A stretch of 64,000 nt of DNA from Sphingobium sp. EM0848 (lineage in GTDB: Bacteria; Pseudomonadota; Alphaproteobacteria; Sphingomonadales; Sphingomonadaceae), in NCBI RefSeq assembly GCF_013375555.1, contig NZ_JABXWB010000005.1, positions 496,001-560,000 of the forward strand, in the 5' to 3' direction. The position numbers were made by a program, and so were the translations under genes. The notes below the pieces were generated by a model. That model did not search any database. It saw only the letters and a program-made list of their open reading frames with translations, and had not been told where the DNA came from. This document shows, piece after piece, positions 25,727 to 34,485 of the stretch (position 1 is its first letter; every line of letters starts with the position of its first letter).

Positions 25727-28261
25727 TTGGCGACCCGCCATCGCTGCTACCCGCTGTCGCGCACGGCGACAGCGATAGCCATCGCCATGATGCTGAACAG
25801 ACCTGCATATGGCGCGCCAAAACCGGAGGATGGCCGCGATCTCGTGCCAGCGCAGTCTGCCACCGCTTCACCGGCCGAAGGCGGGCCGCAGCCGCAGCGC
25901 ATCAATCCGACGAAGCGGACATTATGGTTCGTCGTGCCGCTGGCCGATGGCCCGGCCTATCTGGGCGACGTCGAGCTGGCGGTTTCGCCAGGCGATGAAC
26001 TGTCGGTTGCAACGCCCCGCTTCCTTCAACTGCTCCAGCCGCTCGTCCGTGACGAGGTGTATCAGCACATCACCGCCGCCGCCGGAGATGCGAAAACCGT
26101 GGGTGCACCGGTCCTGGGCAGAGAAGGCATCGTTCTGGTCTATGACAGTGCCCGGCTTGCTCTGACGATCCTCATTCCCGTCGTCGCCCGGCGGACGAAG
26201 GACATCAGCCTGCGGAACGGGATGGGGCAGATCCAGACCAACCTCGCCCCCGCCCATGTCTCGGCCTATCTCAACCTGCGCTCTTCGGCAGACATCGTCT
26301 ATCAGGGGCCGGATGCGGGCATACAGGCACCCGTCACCGATATGGACGGCGCGGTGCGCATAGCCGATGTGGTAGCCGAAGGTGAAGCCTATGTCTCCGC
26401 GCGCCCAGGGGATGTGCCCTTCCGGCGGGTGGGGTCACGCCTTGTCTATGACGATATGCAGCGGGAGATGCGCTGGGTCGCTGGCGATGTGCGCCCGCTC
26501 GCCCGCAGCTTTCAGGGCTCGCCAGTCATAGGTGGGTTGGCGGTAGGGCGGCTCTATAGCGAACTGGAGCCGCAGCGCGAAATACGATCCTCCGGCCAGC
26601 AGAGCTTCAGCATCCTTGGACCGAGCACCGTGGAGGTCATCGTCAACGGTCGAAGCATAGAGCGGCGGCGCATGCAGCCGGGAACCTATGCGCTTTCGGA
26701 TTTCCCGCTGGCGGACGGGGCCAATGATGTCCGGCTGGTGATAGAGGATGAGACCGGTAATCGCCGGACCATCGATTTCAGCCAGTTTTCCGACAGGGCG
26801 CTCCTCCAGCCGGGCCTGAGCGAATTTTCACTGAGCGGCGGCGCATTGGCCCTGCCGTCCCGGGCGGGGCTGAGCTATTCGCGACGGGCCATTGGTTCGG
26901 CATTCTGGCGCCGGGGCCTGACGCAGCAGTTGACCGCCGGCATCAACGCCCAGGCTGATGGCCGGGCGCAGCAATTTGGCGTTGAACTGCTGTTCGGTTC
27001 AGCCTGGGGGCTGGTGGGAATCGACCTGACAGGTTCCAGGTCGGATGACGGACGGAGCGGCATGGCCGTTGCCGTTACCTATCAGTTGCTGAGGCAAAGC
27101 CTGAATTCGCTTCAGTCACAATCATTGCGCGCGGCCTTCGAATATCGCAGTGTCCATTTTGCCATTCCGGGGGATTTCCAGCTTCTTCCATCCGGCTCCC
27201 TGCGGGCATCGCTGACCTACAACCGCAATCTCGGGCTGGATCGTTATGTCGGGTTTGACCTGCGCTACTCCCGTCTTGCAGGTCAGCCTTCGGAATTTGG
27301 CGTTCGCACCCTTTCCGGCGTCCGGCTGGGCGAAACGATGCGGTTGACAGCCGAGGCCGAATATCGGCGGCTCGATCGCCGCAACGACGGCATATTGCGC
27401 GTCGGCATCATCAGGCGGCTCGGGTCTCGCGCACAACTGCGCGCAGAAGCGACATCGAAGGGCGTGATGCAGGGATCCTATCAGGCCTATGGCGGACAGG
27501 GTCTTGGCGCATGGTCGCTTTCCGCCGACGTCAATCGCACACCGCAAGGTACGACGTTCAATGCTGGCGGGACCTATACCGGCAATCGTGCGGAATGGGG
27601 CGTCAGTCATATCGCTGCCTTTGCGGACGGCAGTGGGCAAGGGCTGGATCAGCGGACATCACTGCGCATGGGGACATCGATCGCCTTTGCCGATGGCGCG
27701 GTCGCGGTTGGACGCCCGATCACGAACAGTTTTCTCATCGCGGTTCCGCACCATAGCCTGCGATCGAAATCGGTTCGGCTGGAACCGCAGGCGCAGGGAG
27801 AAACGGCGCATTCGGGTGCACTTGGACCCGCCCTTGCTTCCAATTTGAGCGCCTATTCCAACCGGACCATGACCTATGATGTGCCCGATGCGCCCGCGGG
27901 CTATGATCTGGGACAGGGTAATGCGCAGGTCAGGCCGCCCTATCGCTCCGGCTATAAGCTGCCGATCGGGTCGGACTATCATCTGCTGGTGTTCGGCCGC
28001 CTGATCGACGCCAATGGCGAACCCATCTCCCTTTTGGCAGGCAAGGCGACTGACCTTGGCAATCCCAAACGGGAGGCGATGACGATCTTCACAGGACGGA
28101 ACGGGAAATTCGGCGCGCAGGGCATGCGGCCTGGGCGCTGGCGGATTGAAATGCCGACGCAGCCGCCGACCGTTTTTGAAATAATCGTGGGGCAGGCGGA
28201 CAATGACGTGGTTCAGCTGGGCGATGTGCATGCAGCCGGCGGAACGCAGGGAGGGAAATGA
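25727..28261 (+). CDS. Outer-membrane usher (Csu/FimD type)
   Basis: An 844-residue fimbrial usher. The frame is open from 25619, but the first 36 codons overlap the chaperone gene. The TTG at 25727, four bases after the chaperone stop and behind GAGAGGGAA, gives a clean signal peptide (TATAIAIAMMLNRPAYGA). N-terminal and plug regions include VYQGPDAGIQAPVTD and VEVIVNGRSIERRRMQPGTY. The 24-strand barrel covers about 390-730, and a C-terminal domain carries LLAGKATDLG and IFTGRNGKFGAQGMRPG. It secretes and assembles the pilins. Its stop overlaps the tip gene start. Confidence 0.9.
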   Translation: MATRHRCYPLSRTATAIAIAMMLNRPAYGAPKPEDGRDLVPAQSATASPAEGGPQPQRINPTKRTLWFVVPLADGPAYLGDVELAVSPGDELSVATPRFLQLLQPLVRDEVYQHITAAAGDAKTVGAPVLGREGIVLVYDSARLALTILIPVVARRTKDISLRNGMGQIQTNLAPAHVSAYLNLRSSADIVYQGPDAGIQAPVTDMDGAVRIADVVAEGEAYVSARPGDVPFRRVGSRLVYDDMQREMRWVAGDVRPLARSFQGSPVIGGLAVGRLYSELEPQREIRSSGQQSFSILGPSTVEVIVNGRSIERRRMQPGTYALSDFPLADGANDVRLVIEDETGNRRTIDFSQFSDRALLQPGLSEFSLSGGALALPSRAGLSYSRRAIGSAFWRRGLTQQLTAGINAQADGRAQQFGVELLFGSAWGLVGIDLTGSRSDDGRSGMAVAVTYQLLRQSLNSLQSQSLRAAFEYRSVHFAIPGDFQLLPSGSLRASLTYNRNLGLDRYVGFDLRYSRLAGQPSEFGVRTLSGVRLGETMRLTAEAEYRRLDRRNDGILRVGIIRRLGSRAQLRAEATSKGVMQGSYQAYGGQGLGAWSLSADVNRTPQGTTFNAGGTYTGNRAEWGVSHIAAFADGSGQGLDQRTSLRMGTSIAFADGAVAVGRPITNSFLIAVPHHSLRSKSVRLEPQAQGETAHSGALGPALASNLSAYSNRTMTYDVPDAPAGYDLGQGNAQVRPPYRSGYKLPIGSDYHLLVFGRLIDANGEPISLLAGKATDLGNPKREAMTIFTGRNGKFGAQGMRPGRWRIEMPTQPPTVFEIIVGQADNDVVQLGDVHAAGGTQGGK

Positions 28262-29196
28262 TGAGGAAAATGGCTCGGCTGGCAATCGCCCTTCTGGCGA
28301 TGGGAACGGTATCGGATGCCCTGGCTTGCAGCAGTAGCAGCGTCGTGAGCGTCTCGTTCAGTTCGTCTCCCGTATCAATCGGCAGCTGGAATCCGCTGGA
28401 CCCAGCGGATACGCCAAGCACGAGCTTCACTGTTACCGTAACGCGGGCATCGAGTAATCCCAATACGGATTATGCGCTGGTCTATTTCTCCGATCCCGAC
28501 ACGGGCACTCCGATACGCGTAGGAAGCAATGGAGGCTTTGTCGGTCCGCAATATTCCATAAAATCCGGGGCCGCTGATGTGGCTTTTGCCACAGGCACAC
28601 CTCAGCCGAGCCCCCTCCAGTTCACATTTGCAAATGGCAATTCTCAAAGTGCCATTCAGAGAACATTGAATTTTTCTCTCCTGGCAAACAGTCAAGGTTC
28701 AGATTTCTCATCGGGAACTTATTCGGAAAACCTCGGCATGACCGTCCAATGCTTTAAATCGAATGGAACTTCGCAAGGAAGTTACTCCACTCTTGGTGGC
28801 CTCAATCTTGCCGTAACCATCCCCAATCGATTGACCGTCGTTACCGCCGGGCCACAGACAATTGATTTTGGCGCTTTCACGACGACGACACAAAATCTTG
28901 CCGTGTCGCTCAAGAGCACGGGGTCGATCAACGCCAATATCTCTACGGCGAACCATAATCAGATGGTGCTTGCCGGCGCGCAATCGCCCTATCCTGCAAA
29001 TTCGGTCATCGGATATTCGATGAGCTTCGACGGGCAGAATGTTCCATCAGCCGGCGCCAATCTCACCAATCTGGCGCGCGCGGGTGTAAGCGGTGCGAGC
29101 AAGTCGCTGGTGCTGACATTGCCGGGTCAACCGACCGGCAAGCTTGCGGGCACTTATTCGGACATCATCACCGTCATTCTGTCACCCGGTTCCTGA
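28258..29196 (+). CDS. Two-domain SCPU tip protein (CsuE-like)
   Basis: A 312-residue exported protein translated from the ATGATG overlapping the usher stop codon. The signal peptide ends at ALA. The mature N-terminal domain (about 25-175, starting CSSSSVVSVSFSSSPVSIG) is unlike the other pilins and would be the adhesive domain. The C-terminal half (about 185-312, ending GTYSDIITVILSPGS) is a typical SCPU pilin domain. Position and two-domain size match CsuE, the tip adhesin of archaic pili. Codon use in the N-terminal half appears somewhat more AT-rich than the neighbours. Confidence 0.85.
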   Translation: MMRKMARLAIALLAMGTVSDALACSSSSVVSVSFSSSPVSIGSWNPLDPADTPSTSFTVTVTRASSNPNTDYALVYFSDPDTGTPIRVGSNGGFVGPQYSIKSGAADVAFATGTPQPSPLQFTFANGNSQSAIQRTLNFSLLANSQGSDFSSGTYSENLGMTVQCFKSNGTSQGSYSTLGGLNLAVTIPNRLTVVTAGPQTIDFGAFTTTTQNLAVSLKSTGSINANISTANHNQMVLAGAQSPYPANSVIGYSMSFDGQNVPSAGANLTNLARAGVSGASKSLVLTLPGQPTGKLAGTYSDIITVILSPGS

Positions 29197-30767
29197 ATTG
29201 GACCGGCTGGAGAGCCGGGAAGCGAAAGGCGGCCGGTCCGGACCTGAGAGCTGGGCCAGTCTGGTCCGGAGTGCCGATCTGCGAGCGGTTTCATCTCAAA
29301 AGCCTCCATCATTGCTGGCAAGGCGGACAAGCTGAACAAATTCCTGCCGCCAATAGTCGCTCTGGGCACCGGCCAGCCGGGTGATGTCCGCATAGCTGAA
29401 ATCGCCCAGTCGCGTGTCGCCGCGTAACTTCTGGCCAAAGGCGGCGACCGCCGCTGCAAAGGCCATATCACCGAGCGGCTTGACCGCATTGGCGAGATAG
29501 GCTGCGGGGATCGGCTGTTCGATTAGCCTGCTGCTGCTGCCTTCGGGCAGTTTGTAGCGGAGGCGCACGGTGGCAATTTCATTCCGTTCCTCCTTCGACA
29601 CGACTGCGGCGCGGTTGGCGGCATATTTGCGCGGGGCCACCCAACCCGCTTCCCCTGTAGGGACGATCTCGTACAGCGCCGTCACCTGATGTCCGGCGCC
29701 GATCTCGCCCGCATCGACATGGTCGTCAGCAAAATCCTCCTCGGCAAGGCCACGATTTTCATAGCCGATCAGCCGATATTGGCTGATCAGCGCAGGGTTG
29801 AATTCGACCTGCACCTTCACATCCCTGGCGATGGTGAAGAGGGTGGAGGACAGCTCCTCATCCAGCACTTTGCGCGCCTCCATCGCACTGTCGATATAGG
29901 CATGGTTGCCGTTGCCGAGATCAGCCACCGCCTCCATCATCGCATCATTATAATTGCCCTGGCCGAAGCCCAGGGTGGTAAGGGAGATGCCGTCCTTACA
30001 GTTCTGCTTCACCATCGCCTCCAGGCTCTTCTGGTCGGACAGGCCAACATTGAAATCGCCGTCGGTCGCCATGATGATGCGGTTGATGCCACCGGAGATG
30101 AAGTGGGCGCGAGCGATGTCATAGGCACGTTCGAGCGCCGGCCCACCCGCGGTCGATCCACTGGCGGCGAGGCTGTCCAGCGCCGCCTTGATCTCCGCCG
30201 GGTCGTGGCTGCCCTCGACCAGCGTTTCGACATAACCGGCATAGGTGACGATCGACACGCTGTCGTTGGGTCGCAGACCATCGGCCAGGGTGGACAGCGC
30301 CTGTTTCACCAGCGGCAGCTTGTCGGCATCCTGCATCGATCCCGACACATCGACCATGAACACCAGATTGGCGGGCGGGCGCTGCGAGCGGGCGACATCA
30401 TAGCCGCAAAGACCAATGCGCAGCAGCCGCGTGCCCGGATTCCATGGCGTGGCCGAAACATCCGTGGTGACGCTGAACGGCGCGGACCGGTCGTCGGGCA
30501 GGGGATAGTCGTAGCGGAAATAGTTGATCATCTCCTCGGTGCGCACAGCGTCGGCGGGAACGGTCTGGCCGCCCCGCAGCATACGGCGGACATTGGCATA
30601 GGCTCCGGTATCCACATCGACCGCGAAGGTCGACATCGGCTCGGCCGCGACCTCATGAATCGGGCTGACCGGATGACCGTCATAGCGTTCGCCATTTTCG
30701 GCCATGGCCGCGCTGTTTGCGGCTTCATAGGCGGAACCATTGGGAGCCCGACTGCATCCGGCGAGGA

Positions 30768-30772
30768 TCAGG
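30768..30772. repeat. Target site duplication TCAGG (left copy)
   Basis: TCAGG directly before the left terminal repeat at 30773, matched by TCAGG at 31856-31860 directly after the right terminal repeat. Removing the element and one copy restores an open lipoprotein frame. Confidence 0.93.
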
Positions 30773-31763
30773 TGTCTGGTTGCGACACATCATTGGCATA
30801 ATATAAGATGTCGTCGACTTTAGTCATAAGATCGTCCGGTACCGACGGTTTGTAAAGAGGATTGGCGAGCGCGGGTGCCAGTGCGATCCGTTCCTCCACC
30901 TTCTGGCGTGGTGAGCTGCCTTGGAGCGCGCGCTGTCGTCGTCGATTGTAGGCGCGGTTGAAGCCGGCCAACAGGATTTCGAGATCCGCGTGGCCGGCGA
31001 CGTTGATGCCCAGCACCTCGCTGGCGATGCGGCCGTTGAAGCGCTCGACCATGCCATTTGTCTGGGGTGTATAGGGTTTTGTCTTGCGATGAGTGACCTT
31101 GATCTTGGCGCAAGTGCGTTCAAAATCGTCGGCGGTGAAGCAGGATCCCCGGTCGGTCAGGACATGGGTGATGCGGAAAGGGAACGCCTTCCTAGCGGCG
31201 TTGAGAAAGGTGATAGCGTTGGCGGCATTCTCGGCGTCGTAGACGTCGAGATGGACGAACCGTGAGCAGCGATCGATGGCTACATAGAGGAAGCGCTTGC
31301 GGATCTCACCGTCCGCGGTACGCAGCTTGGGCAGATGTTTTACGTCGATGTGGACGAAGCCCAGATCATAGTCCTTGAAGCGGCCTTGCCCTTTGCGCGG
31401 CTGCGTCGTGGGTTTGGGTGGGCGGCGGTTGAGCCCCTCGGCCTTGAGCACCCGATAGATGCTGTCGCGATTGAGGTGTGGCAGGAAGTGCCGGAGCACG
31501 AAGGTGAGATCATCCAGGGCGAAGCCAGTCGACCTGCGCACAGCGCAGATGATGGCGCGCTCTTCCTCGGACATGCACCAAGCCAGGCGCTTGGGCCGGC
31601 TTGAGCGATCCTGGACCTCCTTCTCGCCGCGTCTGCGCCACTTGCGGACGGTTTCGTCGCTGATGCCATAGCGCTTTGCGACGACACTGGCAGACTCGGT
31701 AGAACGAGCGATTTCCGCCCGCACAACAGGCGTGGTTCGGGCCTGGGGATGTATCTGCACCAT
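30768..31763 (-). CDS. IS481-family transposase
   Basis: A 331-residue DDE transposase. The N-terminal helix-turn-helix is ASVVAKRYGISDETVRKWRR. The catalytic core has Asp in FVHIDVKHLPKL, Asp in VLTDRGSCFTADDF and Glu in GMVERFNGRIASE, with RRRQRALQGSSPRQK near the C-terminus, as in IS481 members. The ATG at 31763 follows GAGG and is preferred over a GTG one codon earlier. Unusually, the frame reads through the terminal inverted repeat and its TGA stop (30770-30768) lies in the target duplication, not in the element. Confidence 0.94.
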   Translation of the reverse strand: MVQIHPQARTTPVVRAEIARSTESASVVAKRYGISDETVRKWRRRGEKEVQDRSSRPKRLAWCMSEEERAIICAVRRSTGFALDDLTFVLRHFLPHLNRDSIYRVLKAEGLNRRPPKPTTQPRKGQGRFKDYDLGFVHIDVKHLPKLRTADGEIRKRFLYVAIDRCSRFVHLDVYDAENAANAITFLNAARKAFPFRITHVLTDRGSCFTADDFERTCAKIKVTHRKTKPYTPQTNGMVERFNGRIASEVLGINVAGHADLEILLAGFNRAYNRRRQRALQGSSPRQKVEERIALAPALANPLYKPSVPDDLMTKVDDILYYANDVSQPDT

Positions 31764-31855
31764 CACAAAACCTCATCAACAAGAGCAGCAAAGCGCCATG
31801 CGTGATCCGCAATAGCGCTGCTTACCATGTCCCAATGATGTGTCGCAACCAGACA
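30773..31855 (-). mobile_element. IS481-family insertion sequence, complete
   Basis: A 1083-bp element. The terminal inverted repeats are 24 bp and identical: they begin TGTCTGGTTGCGACAC at 30773-30796 and recur in reverse complement at 31832-31855. Both ends start TG and end CA. The element is flanked by a 5-bp duplication, TCAGG, at 30768-30772 and 31856-31860. It holds one transposase gene and sits inside the signal-peptide region of the vWA lipoprotein gene. Perfect ends and duplication indicate a recent event. Confidence 0.95.
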
Positions 31856-31860
31856 TCAGG
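31856..31860. repeat. Target site duplication TCAGG (right copy)
   Basis: The right-hand copy of the 5-bp duplication generated by the IS481-type insertion; partner of 30768-30772. Confidence 0.93.
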
Positions 31861-32155
31861 CCGGGAAAAAGGGCAAGGGTGATTGCCATGCGAGAGCGCA
31901 TCCTGGTTTCTCCACTGCTTTAGTAGAGAGAAAATAGAGGCGACAAAACGGAGCTGACAAGCGACGAGTTGAAGACGGTCGAGCCGCGTCCCCAACTGGC
32001 CGTGCAGAACGGCCGGCCTTTTTGGCGGAATTCCGTCCTTTCCGATGCGGCCTGCACATTTTCTGCACCGGATCTGCGCCAACTATTGATCGGCGGCCCC
32101 CGTCCGTCTGCTTGGCGAAGCTGCATCTTGCCCCTGACATTCAGGGAGATAATCG

Positions 32156-33763
32156 ATGCGTTCCTCTGCTTTTACCTTGGCTGCGCGCTTCCGCTGGAAG
32201 CTGGTGCCGGCCATGCTGATCGTCGGGATGGGCGACTGGCTGTTCTATCAGCACCATCTTCATGGCGGCTATCTGGGGCTGTTCGCGTTGACGGTGATCG
32301 GCGCAATGTTGGCCGGGCGGCCTCTTATGTGGCGTGATCGACGGGCATGGGTGACGATGGCGGCGGCAGTGCTGTTTGGGCTTGCGCTGATTTATGATGC
32401 AAGCCTGCTGGCATGGGTCTTGTTCTGGGCCGCGGCGGGCATGGCTGCGCTGATCCCGGCGACGGCGCGCTTCGATGATGGGTGGCGCTGGTTCCAGCGT
32501 CTGCTCTGGCTGGCGGTGCGGGCGCCATTCGGGCCGCTGATCGATCTCAGGCGCTTGCTGAAAGTCCGCGCGGCAGGGCGAGCCGGACACTGGAGCCTGC
32601 ATGCGGCGATGGCCACGCTGGCCTTGCCGGTGATCGGGAGCGTGGTGATCCTGACGCTGTTTTCGGCGGCCAATCCGCTGATCGAGCAATTCTTCTCCTC
32701 CCTGCTGCTGCCCGACCTGTCGCCGGAGTTGATCGTGCGGCTGGTCTTCTGGGGACTGCTGTTCGTCATGATGTGGAGCCTGCTCCGACCAAGGCTGGCA
32801 CAGCGTCTGCTGCCGACATTCGATGGGCGGGGGGATTGGCATCTGCCCGGCGTGTCGGCCGCATCGGTGACGCTGTCGCTGCTCGTCTTCAACCTGATCT
32901 TCGCGGCCCAAAATCTGATGGATGCCGCCTGGCTCTGGGGTTGGGCGCCGATGCCGGAGGGCATGACCATGGCGGCCTATGCCCATCGCGGCGCCTATCC
33001 CCTGATCGCGACGGCGCTGCTGGCGGCGCTGTTCGTGCTGGTGACGCTGCGGCCGGGATCGGAAACCGCCCAGACGGGGAGCATCCGCAAGCTGGTGATG
33101 CTGTGGATCGGGCAGAATATCTTCCTCGTCGCCTCCTCCATGCTGCGCACGACGGACTATATCGAGGCCTATTCGCTCACCCGCCTGCGGATCGCGGCGC
33201 TGGTGTGGATGGCGCTGGTGGGCTTCGGGCTGGCGACGATCTGTTGGCGCCTGTTGCGCGAGCGGAGCGCGGCCTGGCTGATCAACACCAATCTGGCAAC
33301 GGCGGGGCTGATGCTGAGCGCTATCTGTTTCGTTGATCTGGGGGCGATAGCAGCCCAATGGAATGTGCGTCATGCACGGGAGGTCGGTGGCAAGGGGGTG
33401 GCGCTCGACCTCTGCTATCTTGGCGATTTGGGGGATTCCGCGTTGCTGCCTCTGCTCTCGCTTGAACAGCGGCCCGCCTTGCGGCCCGAATTTCGCGAAC
33501 GGGTGAAGGCGGTGAGGCTGGGCGTATATGGCGCGATGGTACAGGATCAACGCCACGGTTGGACCTTGCTTGGCCAAAGGCGACTGGAGCAGGCACGGGC
33601 GATGCTGCCGAGGCGCGGATCGGTGGTTCTGAAACCGGGGCCTAGGGACTGCGGCGGCGCCCTGATCCCGCCGCCCCTGCCCTTATCCGTGCCGACAGCT
33701 TTGTCGGCCAGGAATGTGGCCCCCAAGGCCGTCCGCACATTGACAGGGGAGATCGGGAAATGA
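32156..33763 (+). CDS. DUF4173/DUF4153-type polytopic membrane protein
   Basis: A 535-residue inner-membrane protein with about 11-13 membrane segments through residue 400 and a soluble C-terminal part of about 130 residues. Characteristic segments of this family are HRGAYPLIATALLAALFVLV, SSMLRTTDYIEAYSLTRLRI and LVWMALVGFGLATICWR. The biochemical role of the family is not established. Its stop overlaps the start of an OmpR-type regulator (ATGA), and a kinase follows by another overlap, so the three genes are translationally coupled. That suggests a sensory, transport or homeostatic role tied to this two-component system. CAGGGAG precedes the ATG. Confidence 0.85.
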   Translation: MRSSAFTLAARFRWKLVPAMLIVGMGDWLFYQHHLHGGYLGLFALTVIGAMLAGRPLMWRDRRAWVTMAAAVLFGLALIYDASLLAWVLFWAAAGMAALIPATARFDDGWRWFQRLLWLAVRAPFGPLIDLRRLLKVRAAGRAGHWSLHAAMATLALPVIGSVVILTLFSAANPLIEQFFSSLLLPDLSPELIVRLVFWGLLFVMMWSLLRPRLAQRLLPTFDGRGDWHLPGVSAASVTLSLLVFNLIFAAQNLMDAAWLWGWAPMPEGMTMAAYAHRGAYPLIATALLAALFVLVTLRPGSETAQTGSIRKLVMLWIGQNIFLVASSMLRTTDYIEAYSLTRLRIAALVWMALVGFGLATICWRLLRERSAAWLINTNLATAGLMLSAICFVDLGAIAAQWNVRHAREVGGKGVALDLCYLGDLGDSALLPLLSLEQRPALRPEFRERVKAVRLGVYGAMVQDQRHGWTLLGQRRLEQARAMLPRRGSVVLKPGPRDCGGALIPPPLPLSVPTALSARNVAPKAVRTLTGEIGK

Positions 33764-34485
33764 TCCTATGCCCCATGCCTAGTACCATCCTGATCGTCGA
33801 TGATGACCCACATATCCGTCAGTTGCTCGTCTTCGCCTTCGGCAAGGCGGGGCTGGAAACGATCGAGGCAGCCGATGGCGAGGCGGCATTGGTGGAGGTG
33901 GAGCGGCACGCGCCCGACCTCGTCATCCTCGACATCAACATGCCACGCATGGATGGGCTGGAGGTCTGCCGCAGGCTGCGCGCGCATAATGACGTGCCGA
34001 TCTTCTTCCTTTCCTCGCGCGATGACGAAATCGACCGGGTGCTGGGCATCGAACTGGGGGGCGACGATTATGTGGTGAAGCCCTTTTCGCCGCGGGAGGT
34101 GGTGGCGCGCTCCATGGCGATCCTGCGCCGCACCGCCGCCCGGCCGCCGGTGATGGAGAATGTCGGCATGATGCGCCATGGCCGGCTCGCACTGGACACC
34201 GAAAGCTGGTCGGCCCATTGGGGGGCGGAGGAGGTCAGCCTGACCGTGACGGAGTTCACGATATTGCGTACCTTGCTCGCCATGCCTTCCCGTATCTTCT
34301 CGCGCGACCAGATCATCGACCGTTTTCGCGGGCCAGGCTTTGCCCTGACCGACCGGACGGTGGACAGCCATGTCCGCAATCTGCGCCGTAAATTCGCGGA
34401 TGTCGGCGGCGTCGACATCATCGAAACGCGCGCGGGGATCGGTTATCGGCTGGGCGGATGCAGCGGGACGGCGCCGCCTGCATGA
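33760..34485 (+). CDS. OmpR-family response regulator coupled to DUF4173 protein
   Basis: A 241-residue regulator: receiver with acidic triad DDD (14-16), phospho-acceptor Asp58 in VILDINMPRMDG, Lys in VVKPFSPREV, and a C-terminal winged helix (LTVTEFTILRTLLAMPSRIF, then DSHVRNLRRKFADVG and RAGIGYRLGG). The ATG at 33760 overlaps the upstream stop; 33775 (MPSTILIVDDD) is an alternative without the extra five residues. The stop overlaps the kinase start by ATGA, so both proteins are made in step. Confidence 0.93.
   Translation: MILCPMPSTILIVDDDPHIRQLLVFAFGKAGLETIEAADGEAALVEVERHAPDLVILDINMPRMDGLEVCRRLRAHNDVPIFFLSSRDDEIDRVLGIELGGDDYVVKPFSPREVVARSMAILRRTAARPPVMENVGMMRHGRLALDTESWSAHWGAEEVSLTVTEFTILRTLLAMPSRIFSRDQIIDRFRGPGFALTDRTVDSHVRNLRRKFADVGGVDIIETRAGIGYRLGGCSGTAPPA

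Larger units (their letters stand above)
29296..31901 (-). pseudogene. vWA-domain lipoprotein gene split by an IS481-type element
   Basis: The body of a YfbK-like von Willebrand A protein runs from about 30770 down to 29296: vWF-A N-terminal region (FAVDVDTGAYANVRRML), MIDAS motif FMVDVSGSM, ATDGDFNVGLSD, and a C-terminal domain (about 300-470). Its 5' end lies on the far side of the insertion. From 31901 the frame reads MRSRMAITLALFPGL, and joining across the element with one copy of the 5-bp duplication continues as ILAGCSRAPNG, a perfect lipobox. The parent was therefore an exported lipoprotein of about 500 residues. A cytoplasmic, signal-less product could still start at the ATG at 30705, but the native protein is lost. 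Confidence 0.92.

Noticed and set aside
29200..29239. GGACCGGC and GCCGGTCC arms after the tip pilin gene as a terminator.
   Set aside because: The loop is 24 bases long with only 8-bp arms and no U-run; too weak to annotate.
31969..32337. Open frame overlapping the start of the DUF4173-type gene.
   Set aside because: Overlaps a well supported gene in another frame and has no recognisable sequence.
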